DNA of 64,000 nucleotides from an uncultured Pseudomonadales bacterium (lineage in GTDB: Bacteria > Pseudomonadota > Gammaproteobacteria > Pseudomonadales > UBA7434): contig CALSRU010000015.1 of NCBI GenBank assembly GCA_943788835.1, positions 1 to 64,000 on the forward strand, given 5' to 3'. Below are positions 7,468 through 17,978 of the stretch, piece by piece. Below the pieces are notes generated by a model. The model was given only the letters and a program-made list of their open reading frames with translations, was not told the DNA's origin and ran no database searches. Every line of letters begins with the position of its first letter. Position 1 is the stretch's first letter. The position numbers were made by a program, and so were the translations under genes.

Positions 7468-10420
7468 ATGATTAAGAAACAATTAGGATTGCTGGCTGGT
7501 TCACTGATGATGGCAGCCAGCTCAAGTGCTGAAATTCCGCTGAATAGCAATGTATTATTTGTCTTCAATAAAGTCGGTGCTGGAACTTACTATCAAAATT
7601 ACGGCTCGCCAGTTCAAAGCCTAGCTGACGGCTTTTCTATCGATGTAAGTGCCGCAAGTGCTGCGCTTGGCGGCTCTATTGATTCGTTCGCTATCTTAGC
7701 TTTATCAGCCGGAGCGTGCTCCCCCACTGGGTCAAATTCCTTTCCTTGTTACAACTATAATGAAGGGCTCTATGTTGAGTTAGGTGGCGGGTTAGTCTAC
7801 ACAGCTGACTCAGTTCAGGCGACGACTAACTTGTCGGCTCAGAACGCCATTTCAAACGTTCAAGACTTTCTTAGCGGAGCCGAGCTGGGCCTCAACGTCG
7901 AGGGTAGTGCCGGTGACTTTGACGCTAGTGCTTACGTTGGAGGCTACCTTATATCTAGCTGGCCCGGAAACTTTCTTCAATATGAGGGGCTGGAATGGTT
8001 CGACAACCTTGAGCTGCATCCGGACTACCCACTAGTGTTTAATAAACAAACGCTGAGCGTTTCTACGGAACCATGCGCAGTGCTGGGCTACGGCTCCTGC
8101 CTCGCATCACCCTTCCAAGACACGCCAGCGGTTATTACTGGCGCAAAAGGTAAAACCACGATACCAGGAGGAGGCCCTGCTTCCGGTGAGCTGTTTGCAA
8201 CCGATATCGATGGCCTCACAGATGGCGCATACTTCGCCGTAACGTCCCCGCCTGCTCACGGCCAAGCGCAAATTAACCCAGCAACGGGTTTGTGGACCTA
8301 CTCAGCCGATGCCTATTATTTAGGTACAGACCCCTTTACGGTAACGGTCACTGATGACTTGGGCGGCATCACTGAACAAGTTATTGGTATTTATCTTGTT
8401 ACTCAATTGGCTATTGAGCAAAAACTCACCGCCAGTGATGGTGCGCAGGCGGATTACTTTGGCAGGAGCGTCTCGATCTCGGGCGACACGGCGGTGATTG
8501 GTGCTTATGGTGATGCCAATAATGGCTCGGCTCTATGTGTATGTGCGCAGTAATGGCGTGTGGAGTGAGCAGCAAAAACTCACCGCCAGTGATGGTGCGT
8601 CGGGTGATGAGTTTGGCACTAGCGTCTCGATCTCGGGCGACACGGCGGTGATTGGTGCTTATGGTGATGACTTTTACTACAGGCTCGGCCTATGTGTATG
8701 TGCGCAGTAATGGCGTGTGGAGTGAGCAGCAAAAACTCACCGCCAGTGATGGGGCGGGGGAGGATTGGTTCGGCTCGAGCGTATCGATCTCGGACAACAC
8801 GGCGGTGATTGGTGCTCATACGGAGTACACTGATGACACGAACCCACCAGGCTCGGCCTATGTGTATGTGCGCAGTAATGGCGTGTGGAGTGAGCAGCAA
8901 AAACTCACCGCCAGTGATGGTGCGGGGCGGGATAACTTTGGCAGTAGCGTCTCGATCTCGGGCGACACGGCGGTGATTGGTGCTTATCTTGATGACGATA
9001 ATGGCTCGAGCTCAGGCTCGGCCTATGTGTATGTGCGCAGTAATGGCGTGTGGAGTGAGCAGCAAAAACTCACCGCCAGTGATGGTGCGGAGGATGATTA
9101 CTTTGGCTATGAACGTCTCGATCTCGGGCGACACGGCGGTGATCGGTGCTAGTAGTGATGACGATAATGGCTCGAACTCAGGCTCGGCCTATGTGTATGT
9201 ACGCAGTAATGGCGTGTGGAGTGAGCAGCAAAAACTCACCGCCAGTGATGGTGCGCAGGCATGATTACTTTGGCAGTAGCGTCTCGATCTCGGGCGACAC
9301 GGCGGTGATTGGTGCTAGCGGTGATGACGATAATGGCGATGCCTCAGGCTCGGCCTATGTGTATGTGCGCAGTAATGGCGTGTGGAGTGAGCAGCAAAAA
9401 CTCACCGCCAGTGATGGTGCGCAGGGGATTACTTTGGCAGTAGCGTCTCGATCTCGGGCGACACGGCGGTGATTGGTGCTCCGTATGATGACGATAATGG
9501 CTCGAACTCAGGCTCGGCCTATGTTTATGATTTTCCCAACACGCCAGCGATTATTACAGGCTCCTTAGAGGGCAGCACGACAAAAGGCGGGTTTACCTTC
9601 GGTACGCTGCAAGCACCGATGTAGATGGCCTGACCGATGGCACTTACTTTAGCGTCAGTGCCGCACCGCTTTATGGTCAAGCAATAATTAATCCCTCAAC
9701 AGGTTTGTGGACCTATTTAGCCGGGGCAGTTTATGCAGGTGCCGACCCTTTTACTGTAACCGTCACCGATGATTTAGGCGGCACCACCGAGCAGGTGATA
9801 GCCATTACCGCTATAGGCATTGATACCGACAGCGATACGATCTACGACTATCAAGATAACTGCCCGCTAATACCTAACACCAATCAGTCAGACTTTGACG
9901 GTGATAGCTTGGGTGATGTGTGTGACCCCGACATGGACGGTGATGGAACCGATAATGAATTCGATGCCTTCCCCTTAGACCCATCAGAAACCAGTGATAC
10001 TGATTCAGATACCGTAGGCGACAACAGTGACAACTGCGTTAACGATGCCAACACCAATCAGTCGAACATTGATGGCGATACCTTGGGTGATGTGTGTGAC
10101 CCCGACATGGACGGTGATGGCGTAGCCAATGCTATAGAACTTTATTTTGGTGGTGATGAAACCAATAGCGGTGATGCAGCAGTAAGCCAAGCGAATATTC
10201 TTGCACTAAGTGAAACCGCACAACAAGACGCAGACTACGACGGTGTGCCTGATGAATATGAAACGGCGGTATGGCGGTAATGCAACAAGCTCACCTATGG
10301 AGAGGTACTCAACACCTTAACCCTCATCGGCAAAAATGTTCCTGCGATGGGCGGTATAGGTTTGTTTGTGATGTTTTCATCGCTGATAGGCTTGGGATAT
10401 TTAAAGCGTAAAAAGAAGTA
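7468..10420 (+). pseudogene. Secreted FG-GAP-repeat / cadherin-like / thrombospondin-type-3-repeat surface protein, broken by multiple frameshifts
   Basis: Signal peptide at 7468; GLWTYSADAYYLGTDPFTVTVTDDLGG segments; repeats of [27 protein letters not shown]-rich calcium repeats (DTDSDTIYDYQDNCP); C-terminal VPAMGGIGLFVMFSSLIGLGYLKRKKK sorting-like tail in another frame ending at about 10420. Reading frame changes several times. Confidence 0.75.
8403..9540 (+). repeat. About seven near-identical tandem FG-GAP units of about 153-167 bp
   Basis: The segment cagcaaaaactcaccgccagtgatgg recurs near 8415, 8567, 8723, 8890, 9056, 9223 and 9386. Confidence 0.9.
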
Positions 10421-10811
10421 AATAAACTAACGGAAACGCGACTGTGGCCTCCGTTCTCACGCATAAAGACAACGCATCAATCCGGCAACACAAAGTAAAT
10501 AGATGTCTCCTAAGAGCGTGGTTGCGGATTCACCTTAGCACTGCCAATGAGCAGCCCTGCGATCGGGCGCGCAGTCTAGGGTGCCCTCGCCAGTCTGACA
10601 AAAGGATTATTGTTACCAGTACGCCATTGAATTGAAAGGCTAATAAATAGCCAGCTAGCGGGCAGCGGAAAACGTATAAAAACATATTAATTTCAATTGG
10701 TTAGCGCAATAATTCTTGTTTAGCAAGGACCGCTCGCACTCGATAGCTATACATAGTATTTTTATTAACCATCCTCTATAATGCCTACATAATAATCAAA
10801 TAGGGGGACTT

Positions 10812-11522
10812 ATGAACAAGCGTTCCATAAACCACTTTATTATTTTAAAACTACTGCTGGGAGCAGCTCTTTCGGCGGGCTCTGGGCACGCAGCAGCAGC
10901 CATAGTCTCGGTCGACTCCGCAGGCGCTAGTCACTCTAATGTTGGCGACTTTCTTTCGGTGAGTTCTTATACCGGTAGCTCCTCATCTCAAGGCGCTATC
11001 GAGCAAGTATGGTCGTCGAATCGCAGCTCAATCAGCGGAGACTTCTCAATTAGCTCCATTATTTCCTTTCTAGAGGGCAATAATGTCTCGGCAAGTCCGG
11101 GGCTGGTATTTGGCTTTTCTGCCAACGAAAGAAATAATTCGCCAGAACTTACAATTACCAGTATAAATCTTGGCTTTGAGAAAGAGGACGGCTCGCTAGT
11201 GAGTTTTTCGTTAGGCGACAATCAAATAAATATAAGTGACTTTCACTCCGGCAATAGTCATGCGGAAGCTCAGCTACAAATTGACCTTGGTTTCGATATG
11301 ATGCAGGAGTGGAGTAATACCACGTCTAAAAAGATGTCGTATTCCTTCAATATCTCGAACGGTAGTAATGGACCCGAAAAGTTTTTTATTTCTAACGTGT
11401 TTACCTCAGCGCCCCCAGTTAACTACATAACCAGCATGTCAACAATTCCGCTGCCAGCACCAGCTTGGCTATTCGGTTCAGCTTTGGCAGGTTTATTAAT
11501 GGCTAGGCGCACACAAAGATGA
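10812..11522 (+). CDS. VPLPA/PEP-CTERM sorting-domain secreted protein
   Basis: N-terminal signal; C-terminal IPLPAPAWLFGSALAGLLMARRTQR. Confidence 0.75.
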   Translation: MNKRSINHFIILKLLLGAALSAGSGHAAAAIVSVDSAGASHSNVGDFLSVSSYTGSSSSQGAIEQVWSSNRSSISGDFSISSIISFLEGNNVSASPGLVFGFSANERNNSPELTITSINLGFEKEDGSLVSFSLGDNQINISDFHSGNSHAEAQLQIDLGFDMMQEWSNTTSKKMSYSFNISNGSNGPEKFFISNVFTSAPPVNYITSMSTIPLPAPAWLFGSALAGLLMARRTQR

Positions 11523-11762
11523 CCGTTGGTTCAGTAACGCAAGCGGCTCTTTGGGGCCACTTTTTTGCACATCTTTTATTAAAGAAACATTAGCTGCTCA
11601 CTCGCCGAGGCTCGCTGCGCCTGCTAAATTGATAGTCACCACCCCACCTACAGTGAAACAAGGCTGCCTATTTGTGTATTTTCGCCACTTATATTGAAAG
11701 GCACTCTCTTATGGCGCTGCATTTGTTAGACTTGAGGCGAATTTCTTTTTATTGGATCACTA

Positions 11763-12230
11763 ATGACCAAACTAGCAACAAAAAGAACCCTTAAAAACGC
11801 TGACGCCCTGTGCCAAGAGTCAGGTGTACGGTTAACCGAAAAGCGCAGACGCGCTTTGACCATACTGCTTGATGCACCGGCGCCCATGTCGGCCTATGAG
11901 CTTAAAGACGAATACAAAAATGTGTATGACGAGTCGCTAACGGCCATGTCGGCCTACCGCATGCTCAATTTTTTAGTAGCAGAAACGTTGGCGCACAAAC
12001 TGCACTCTGTGAACAAATATGCGGCCTGTGAGCATATTAATTGTGCTCACTCGCATAAGGTGCCCCAATTTCTTATTTGCGACAACTGTGAAACGGTGAC
12101 AGAAGTTGGGATTAGCGCACAAACACTCAAAAGTTTAAAAAATGGTATTGCTGAAAGCGGATTTAAGCTCAATGAGCAACAGCTTGAGCTACATGGGCTA
12201 TGCAATAGCTGCTCAAACGACACCGAATAA
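11763..12230 (+). CDS. Fur-family transcriptional regulator, probably Zur-like
   Basis: Winged-helix region LTEKRRRALTILLDAPAPMSAYEL, metal-site region HINCAHSHKVPQFLICDNCETVTE and C-terminal GLCNSC. Confidence 0.8.
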   Translation: MTKLATKRTLKNADALCQESGVRLTEKRRRALTILLDAPAPMSAYELKDEYKNVYDESLTAMSAYRMLNFLVAETLAHKLHSVNKYAACEHINCAHSHKVPQFLICDNCETVTEVGISAQTLKSLKNGIAESGFKLNEQQLELHGLCNSCSNDTE

Positions 12231-12412
12231 AAAAGTTAACTACCCCCCACTGCCAGGTCTACCCGCCTTAACGAACGCCCCCTTGGCGTTCGCGATGCCA
12301 TCCATAACCCCCTCATAATCAGCTCATAATCCCCTTCATAATGCTCAGTGATTACCCAGTGAGCGAATTTTACGCTGACTAAAAAATATTCAAATCTCCT
12401 GTTGCGCTCTAT

Positions 12413-12433
12413 AAATGATATGTTGTATCATTT
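12413..12433. promoter_or_regulatory. Candidate Zur/Fur-type operator
   Basis: AAATGATA-TGTTG-TATCATTT perfect 8-bp inverted repeat, 50 bp upstream of the 12483 ATG. Confidence 0.5.
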
Positions 12434-12482
12434 GCTATATGATACGTTACAACGTACCATAAACTAACCTAGGAGTAGCAAC

Positions 12483-13217
12483 ATGATTAAGAAAATAGTT
12501 TTTGGCGGGCTCTTCGCAGTACTCGCTTCAACCGCAAGCGCACAGCATGCACACAGCGATGTCGATGCGTACATCGAGAACAGCCAATTTCTCTTCGAAG
12601 GGGCTAGCATCCTCGTCAACGGCTCTGGCTACCTGAGCACTAACATTGGCTCTGCACTATATGAAGCCGAATTTGGGGCAGAGTTTGGTGATGCCGCTAA
12701 CGAAACCGAAGACCCTGGGTTTGCCATCGATGATGGTAGCTTTAATGCAGGGGATTATTTGGCTTTTGAGGCAGTTAATACGCTGAGCTACTGGGATGGC
12801 AGCAACTGGTCAGCCTCCACAGTAGGCTCTGAGTCACTGTTCATAACCGATGTATCCGGCACTGCAACAACCACCGTGTCTGATAGCACAATCACCAACC
12901 CTATCGGGCTCATTGACCAGGCTGATGCCGAAGGCGGCGTTCATGCACACCTTGATTTCGAGATTGATTTAGCTGCAAGTCCTGGCGCTTATCTGCTTGA
13001 ATTGGTACTGCTTGGGTTTTCTGATTCAGCACTTACCAACGAAATCGTTCCTGCTTCAGATTCATTCTATATCGCTTTCAATTACGGCATGGATGACGCG
13101 CTGTTTGAAACAGGTATTGATGCGCTGGGCGTTTCAGAAGTTCCAGTACCGGGTGCATGGCTTTTCCTGACCTCAGGCATTGGTATGCTTTTGCTGGGTC
13201 GTCGCGTTAAAGCTTAG
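12483..13217 (+). CDS. PEP-CTERM secreted protein, All3515-like (paralog 1)
   Basis: Signal peptide, HAHSD near mature N-terminus, EDPGF...YWDGSNW, HAHLDFEID, C-terminal VPVPGAWLFLTSGIGMLLLGRRVKA. Confidence 0.75.
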   Translation: MIKKIVFGGLFAVLASTASAQHAHSDVDAYIENSQFLFEGASILVNGSGYLSTNIGSALYEAEFGAEFGDAANETEDPGFAIDDGSFNAGDYLAFEAVNTLSYWDGSNWSASTVGSESLFITDVSGTATTTVSDSTITNPIGLIDQADAEGGVHAHLDFEIDLAASPGAYLLELVLLGFSDSALTNEIVPASDSFYIAFNYGMDDALFETGIDALGVSEVPVPGAWLFLTSGIGMLLLGRRVKA

Positions 13218-13258
13218 CGTGCATACAAGGCACCCAAGTCATTGAGGTGCATCCATCG

Positions 13259-13294
13259 TAAAGCCCGAGATTTTTATCTTGGGCTTTACTGTTT
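13259..13294 (+). terminator. Intergenic hairpin, possible attenuator
   Basis: TAAAGCCCgAGATttttATCTtGGGCTTTA followed by ctgtttt. Confidence 0.6.
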
Positions 13295-13309
13295 TAGGTA
13301 ATTCATTAG

Positions 13310-14113
13310 TTGATCGCAATGCTCTCACTTTCAGGCCACACCGCACACCACTTGTTGACCATAACAATACTTTTAACTGGCTTCGTTTCACCACTGGTAA
13401 ATGCTCAGCACTCAGATATCTGGCTTGTGCTTGACGGCAATCAGACCGCTGTGTCGCCCATCGACCTCGAAACGCTATCTCCGGCAAAAGTAGATTGGGC
13501 TTCCGGTAACTTACTGTTCACAGGTGATTTTGACGATATTGGGCAGGGACCCACCGCTACCGATGACCCTGGTTTTCAGTCAGAACCGGGTACATTTAAT
13601 GCAGGCGCCATCTTAAACTTCCGTGCCGTTGAAGCGTTACAGTTTTGGAATGGTACTGCCTGGGGTAATACGGTTGCCGATCAGGAGCGCATTCAAATTG
13701 TAGATGCCCTGAGCAGCATCACCAGTATCAATACTGCGGGCATAATCAGCCCCGAGGGTGCAATCGACCAGATTGCAGGTGATGGTTCTGTCCATCAGCA
13801 CGTTGATTTTTCAATCGACAATGCCGCAGGCAGCGGCGCCATAGCATCTGGCGCTTATAGGATTGAGCTAGAATTATATTTAACTGATGGCGTCGGCGGA
13901 CCCATCGTGCATTCGACGTCCCAACCCGTTTCGCTCGTGTTTAACTATCAACTTACGGCCAGCGAATTTGCTAGTGCCATTAACCAGTTGACGCAACCCC
14001 AAGGCGTCAACGTTCCAATTCCTGGCATCATGCTGTTCTTCTTTGCCGGCTTGCTCGCCATCATTGCTGGATTTTCTCGCTCATTTAATCCACGTGATAA
14101 AGAGTTATCTTGA
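13310..14113 (+). CDS. All3515-like secreted protein with VPxPG tail (paralog 2)
   Basis: Aligns by eye with paralog 1: HSDIWLV, TDDPGF..GTFNAG..LNFRAVEALQFWNGTAW, VHQHVDFSID, C-terminal VPIPGIMLFFFAGLLAIIAGFSRSF. Confidence 0.7.
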   Translation: MIAMLSLSGHTAHHLLTITILLTGFVSPLVNAQHSDIWLVLDGNQTAVSPIDLETLSPAKVDWASGNLLFTGDFDDIGQGPTATDDPGFQSEPGTFNAGAILNFRAVEALQFWNGTAWGNTVADQERIQIVDALSSITSINTAGIISPEGAIDQIAGDGSVHQHVDFSIDNAAGSGAIASGAYRIELELYLTDGVGGPIVHSTSQPVSLVFNYQLTASEFASAINQLTQPQGVNVPIPGIMLFFFAGLLAIIAGFSRSFNPRDKELS

Positions 14114-15663
14114 TTTCTTATTTTATCAATAACACCTTGCTGTGGCCGGTAAAGTCAACCTGCAAATGGCTTTGTCTTGCTGTTGCGCTTGCAACATTGC
14201 ACGGCTGTGGCGGCAGTGCCAGTGGCGGCGAGCAAACTATTATTGCCTCGCCTATCGACCTGACAGGTGCAACGCTTCGGGTGAATAATGTTTCTGGCTC
14301 AGACCTAGCCGATGGCATCAATGATCCTTATCAAACTCTGCAGCACGCATTAGATCAACTGCGACCTGGCGACCTTTTAGTTATTGAAGATACTGGCCAG
14401 CCCTACAGTAGCACCGCTGTTATTGCACAAGAGCTTGATAGCAACGATAACCTCTTGCGGACCCTACGCGGCTATAAAGTGTCTGTTAGCGGCACGCAAA
14501 ATTCGCCCATTATTATTGAAGGACGTGGCTCAAATCGCCCCGAAATTAATCAACTGCAGTCAGGCAGTGTAGCCTCCAATGCCACGGTTGGCTTACTGCT
14601 CGACTGCGTTAGCCATATTGTGGTTCGTAATTTAGAGATACATAGCGCCAACGAAGCAGGCATTACCACGGCTACCGATGGAGCCTGTCAAACAAGTAAT
14701 ATCGTTATTGAAGGGAACCATATTCACAACATTTACGGTGAAAAGTACGTCGGTGGCATCCGTATGATGGGTGCGAGTGACGTGGTGATTAGCAATAACC
14801 ATATCCACGATATATTCAGCAACGAATCCGCCGAAAATAAGCCCCTAATTACGAAGGGTGCAGGCATACATAATATTATTGTAGAAAATAATCGCCTGGA
14901 ATTTATCGACACTGGCATCGCTATTAATGCTCAGGGAATTGGCAATAGCGTCTTCGGACTTGAGAACCCAGAGCCTGTGTCGGCAATACAAATAAAAAAC
15001 AACGTTTTTGATACAGTCGCCGATGCCCTAAGTTTCACCACTCATATATCGGACGCAGTCTCTGCTGATGAAACCAACACAGGTTTATTTGTCAATTTCG
15101 ATGTTGCTGGCAATACTTTCGAGCAAGTAGGCTCTGCCCTGCACCTGCGTGCCGATACAGCGCAAGATCAATCAGACAGTGCCTGCGTGTATAACAATTC
15201 CTTTATCAATACGGTGGGGCCAGCTCTGGATATTGCTGGTCTGACTAATTTAGAGCTGTTCAACAATATTTTTGTCATGCCACAAAGTGAAATATTGCTG
15301 ACCCATGCCCCTGATAACGCTGACTTGAGCAACAGTATTCTGTATAGCGATCACAATTTATTTTATGAATTTGTTTCACTGCGATGGCGCCTAGGTATTG
15401 GCGGACCGTCTGCAGCAATTTATGCCGACTTGCCTAATTGGCAGTTAGCCTCAAGTCATCCGGAACTTACCGCCAACCCAGATTTACTCGCGACGATTGA
15501 AGACCCTCAGTTCGTCGATGCGCTTAACGGGGACTATACGCTTGATATAGACTCTCCGGCGATTGCGGCTGGACGCTTTGGCATATCGATAGGTGCGAAT
15601 GATGGCCTCGTAGCGCCTGTCGATATGCCGGAGTTTCCTTGTGCTGCTCGGGAGGTAAACTAA
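14110..15663 (+). CDS. Right-handed parallel beta-helix lipoprotein (pectate-lyase-like fold)
   Basis: TTG start overlapping the upstream stop; lipobox-like LHGCGG; repeated IVIEGNHIHNI / VVISNNHIHDI / IIVENNRLEFI strands. Confidence 0.75.
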   Translation: MISYFINNTLLWPVKSTCKWLCLAVALATLHGCGGSASGGEQTIIASPIDLTGATLRVNNVSGSDLADGINDPYQTLQHALDQLRPGDLLVIEDTGQPYSSTAVIAQELDSNDNLLRTLRGYKVSVSGTQNSPIIIEGRGSNRPEINQLQSGSVASNATVGLLLDCVSHIVVRNLEIHSANEAGITTATDGACQTSNIVIEGNHIHNIYGEKYVGGIRMMGASDVVISNNHIHDIFSNESAENKPLITKGAGIHNIIVENNRLEFIDTGIAINAQGIGNSVFGLENPEPVSAIQIKNNVFDTVADALSFTTHISDAVSADETNTGLFVNFDVAGNTFEQVGSALHLRADTAQDQSDSACVYNNSFINTVGPALDIAGLTNLELFNNIFVMPQSEILLTHAPDNADLSNSILYSDHNLFYEFVSLRWRLGIGGPSAAIYADLPNWQLASSHPELTANPDLLATIEDPQFVDALNGDYTLDIDSPAIAAGRFGISIGANDGLVAPVDMPEFPCAAREVN

Positions 15664-15664
15664 T

Positions 15665-17974
15665 ATGCCCTCACCGTTTTTACCGGCCGAGCATGGCCTG
15701 CGTTACGCGCGGCAACCCTTTATATTGGTCGCCAAAAAGCTAGTGCCTGTTGCAGCAGCTGTGCTTTACCTATGCAGACCAACTGTTGTGGCGGCAGCAC
15801 AGGCTATCAGTGCAATACCGGCATTTGAAGAGGTTGTAGTAGAAGCTCAAAAAAACTTAGATAGAGCTGAGCTGGGGCTTAGCACCATAGAGATTTCAGA
15901 AGACGAACTCGTCACCAAGTTGGGGGCTACGCTGGGCGAGACGCTGGCGAATGAACCGGGTGTGCACAACGCCTCCTATGGGCCTGGGGTGGGCCTGCCC
16001 GTTTTGCGGGGTCTATCAGGGGTGCGCGTGCGCCTAAGCGAAGACGGCATTGGTGCCTGGGATGCTTCATCAATAAGCCCAGATCATGCCACCGCCATAG
16101 AGCCGGTGTTAGCAAAAAAGATCCAAATAGTGAAAGGGGCGGCGACCGTTATTCACGGCAACAATGCGATTGGTGGCATTGTTGAGGTCACCCATGGCCG
16201 CATTGCCGAGGCGTTAACTGGCCAGTCCGTGTCATCAGTTTTTGAGGCCCGTAAGGAGCTAGAGAATGATCATGAGCGAGAATCTTATGTTGGTAAGGTA
16301 AACACAGAGTTAGGCAAATTTGTTTTTCAGCTTGATGGGTTTACCCGCCACTCAAACGATATGAGTATTCCCGGTGTTGCTATTGAAGAAGCAGCCATAG
16401 AACAAATTTTTGGTATTTCCAACTCTGACAATACCTTTGGTACCGTACTGAACAGCGATGCGAATTCGCATAGCGGATCAGCCGCGCTTAGCTTTGTCGA
16501 TGACAATTTTTTTATCGGCGGCGCCTCCACAAAAATTAACAGCGAATACGGCCTGCCACCCGGTGCACACACAGAACCTCCCGACTCTCCTGGTCACAGC
16601 CACAGCCATCCCGTGGGTGACAACATTGCTGCTCAGGCGCGCGTGCGTGTCGATCTAAACCAAGATCGGCATCTGTTTAAACTCGGTGGAGTGCTAGGCT
16701 TACCCCAGCTTGAATCCTATCAGGTAACCGTCGGTAAAATTGAGTACACGCACCGAGAATTCGAGCTCGACCCGCTAACGGACAGAGTAGTTGGCGGCAC
16801 TCGCTTTTATAACGATGTGCTAGAGGCAAAAGCGGAAATCAATCACAGCTTGTTAAGCTTCGCCAATAAACAAAACAGTGGCCGCTTTGGCATGCAGTGG
16901 ATTGATAGAGAGTTTATGGCGACAAGTGAGCGTATCTTTGGCGGCGAGGATTATGTCCCTGCCACCGAGCAGCAAACTTTTGGTTTTTTCATGTACGAGC
17001 AATTTCCGTTGTCGCGGGGTAGTGCAGAAATAGGTGCTCGTTACGAATGGCAACAAATCTCTCAACGCGAATTGACGGCGCCGCTGCTACCCAACAACAC
17101 GCAATTTTTTCATCAGCCAATAACCTACCAAACCTATACATTATCTTCTGCCTTCTCGTTCGATATAACAGACCAGCAAAGTGTCATTGTAAACGTTAAT
17201 TCAGCACAACGAGCACCAGAGATACAAGAGCTTCTTTCTTTGGGCCCACATTTGGCCACCAGAAGCTACGACATAGGGCTACTGCTAGCTGAAAGAAAAG
17301 CTGGAGAAAAGCCACCTCAACCAGAAACCTTAAATAGCGCAGAAATACGCTGGCAATGGCAAAGCAAAATCGGCGAGCTAAATAGCGCTCTTTTCTACAC
17401 CCAAGCCGACGATTTTATTTATCAGCAACGACAAGAACTCGATGGTTTGTTCGATATCGCAGCACAACAGTTTAGGCCCGAGTGCACGCGGCTTGAGCAG
17501 TGCATAGCTGTATTTAGATATACTCAAGACGAAGTGACATTCGCCGGTTACGAATGGCAATGGCTGTTGCCTGCTGCCGAACTGTATAGAGGCGATGTTC
17601 AAATTGAATTTTTTGGTGATTTTGTGCGTGGAAAAATAACCAATGGTGGCGACCTGCCTCGCATGCCACCTAGGCGAAGTGGTATTGACTTAAAATGGAG
17701 CAGCCCAAGCTTAAACGCTGGTCTGCGCTACACGCGCGTTGCTGCGCAAAACAATCCAGGTAGCGACGAAGCAGCAACTGACGGCTATGTTCAGCTAGAT
17801 GCAAATCTTTCCTACACCCATCATTTTTCAAACGCTGATCATCAGGATGTGATGCTCTTTTTACAAATGAAAAATCTACTCAACGAAGACATTCGCAAGT
17901 CAACCTCGTTTTTGCGCAACTTCACCCCTGAGCCCGGCAGAGAGATTTCGCTTGGTTTGAGGTACCAGTTGTAG
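15665..17974 (+). CDS. TonB-dependent outer-membrane receptor, ZnuD-like
   Basis: Plug domain (GETLANEPGVHNASYGPGVGLPVLRGLSGVRVRLSEDGIGAWDASSISPDHA), His-rich loop PGHSHSHPVGDN, C-terminus NLLNEDIRKSTSFLRNFTPEPGREISLGLRYQL. Confidence 0.85.
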   Translation: MPSPFLPAEHGLRYARQPFILVAKKLVPVAAAVLYLCRPTVVAAAQAISAIPAFEEVVVEAQKNLDRAELGLSTIEISEDELVTKLGATLGETLANEPGVHNASYGPGVGLPVLRGLSGVRVRLSEDGIGAWDASSISPDHATAIEPVLAKKIQIVKGAATVIHGNNAIGGIVEVTHGRIAEALTGQSVSSVFEARKELENDHERESYVGKVNTELGKFVFQLDGFTRHSNDMSIPGVAIEEAAIEQIFGISNSDNTFGTVLNSDANSHSGSAALSFVDDNFFIGGASTKINSEYGLPPGAHTEPPDSPGHSHSHPVGDNIAAQARVRVDLNQDRHLFKLGGVLGLPQLESYQVTVGKIEYTHREFELDPLTDRVVGGTRFYNDVLEAKAEINHSLLSFANKQNSGRFGMQWIDREFMATSERIFGGEDYVPATEQQTFGFFMYEQFPLSRGSAEIGARYEWQQISQRELTAPLLPNNTQFFHQPITYQTYTLSSAFSFDITDQQSVIVNVNSAQRAPEIQELLSLGPHLATRSYDIGLLLAERKAGEKPPQPETLNSAEIRWQWQSKIGELNSALFYTQADDFIYQQRQELDGLFDIAAQQFRPECTRLEQCIAVFRYTQDEVTFAGYEWQWLLPAAELYRGDVQIEFFGDFVRGKITNGGDLPRMPPRRSGIDLKWSSPSLNAGLRYTRVAAQNNPGSDEAATDGYVQLDANLSYTHHFSNADHQDVMLFLQMKNLLNEDIRKSTSFLRNFTPEPGREISLGLRYQL

Positions 17975-17978
17975 TGTT

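Noticed and set aside
8619-8900. Minus-strand ORF in the FG-GAP repeat
   Set aside because: Antisense shadow of the repeat; the plus strand carries recognisable domains.
8403-9540. CRISPR-like repeated pattern
   Set aside because: Units are about 153-167 bp, coding, and translate to FG-GAP repeats; no 25-40 bp repeat with unique spacers and no cas genes.
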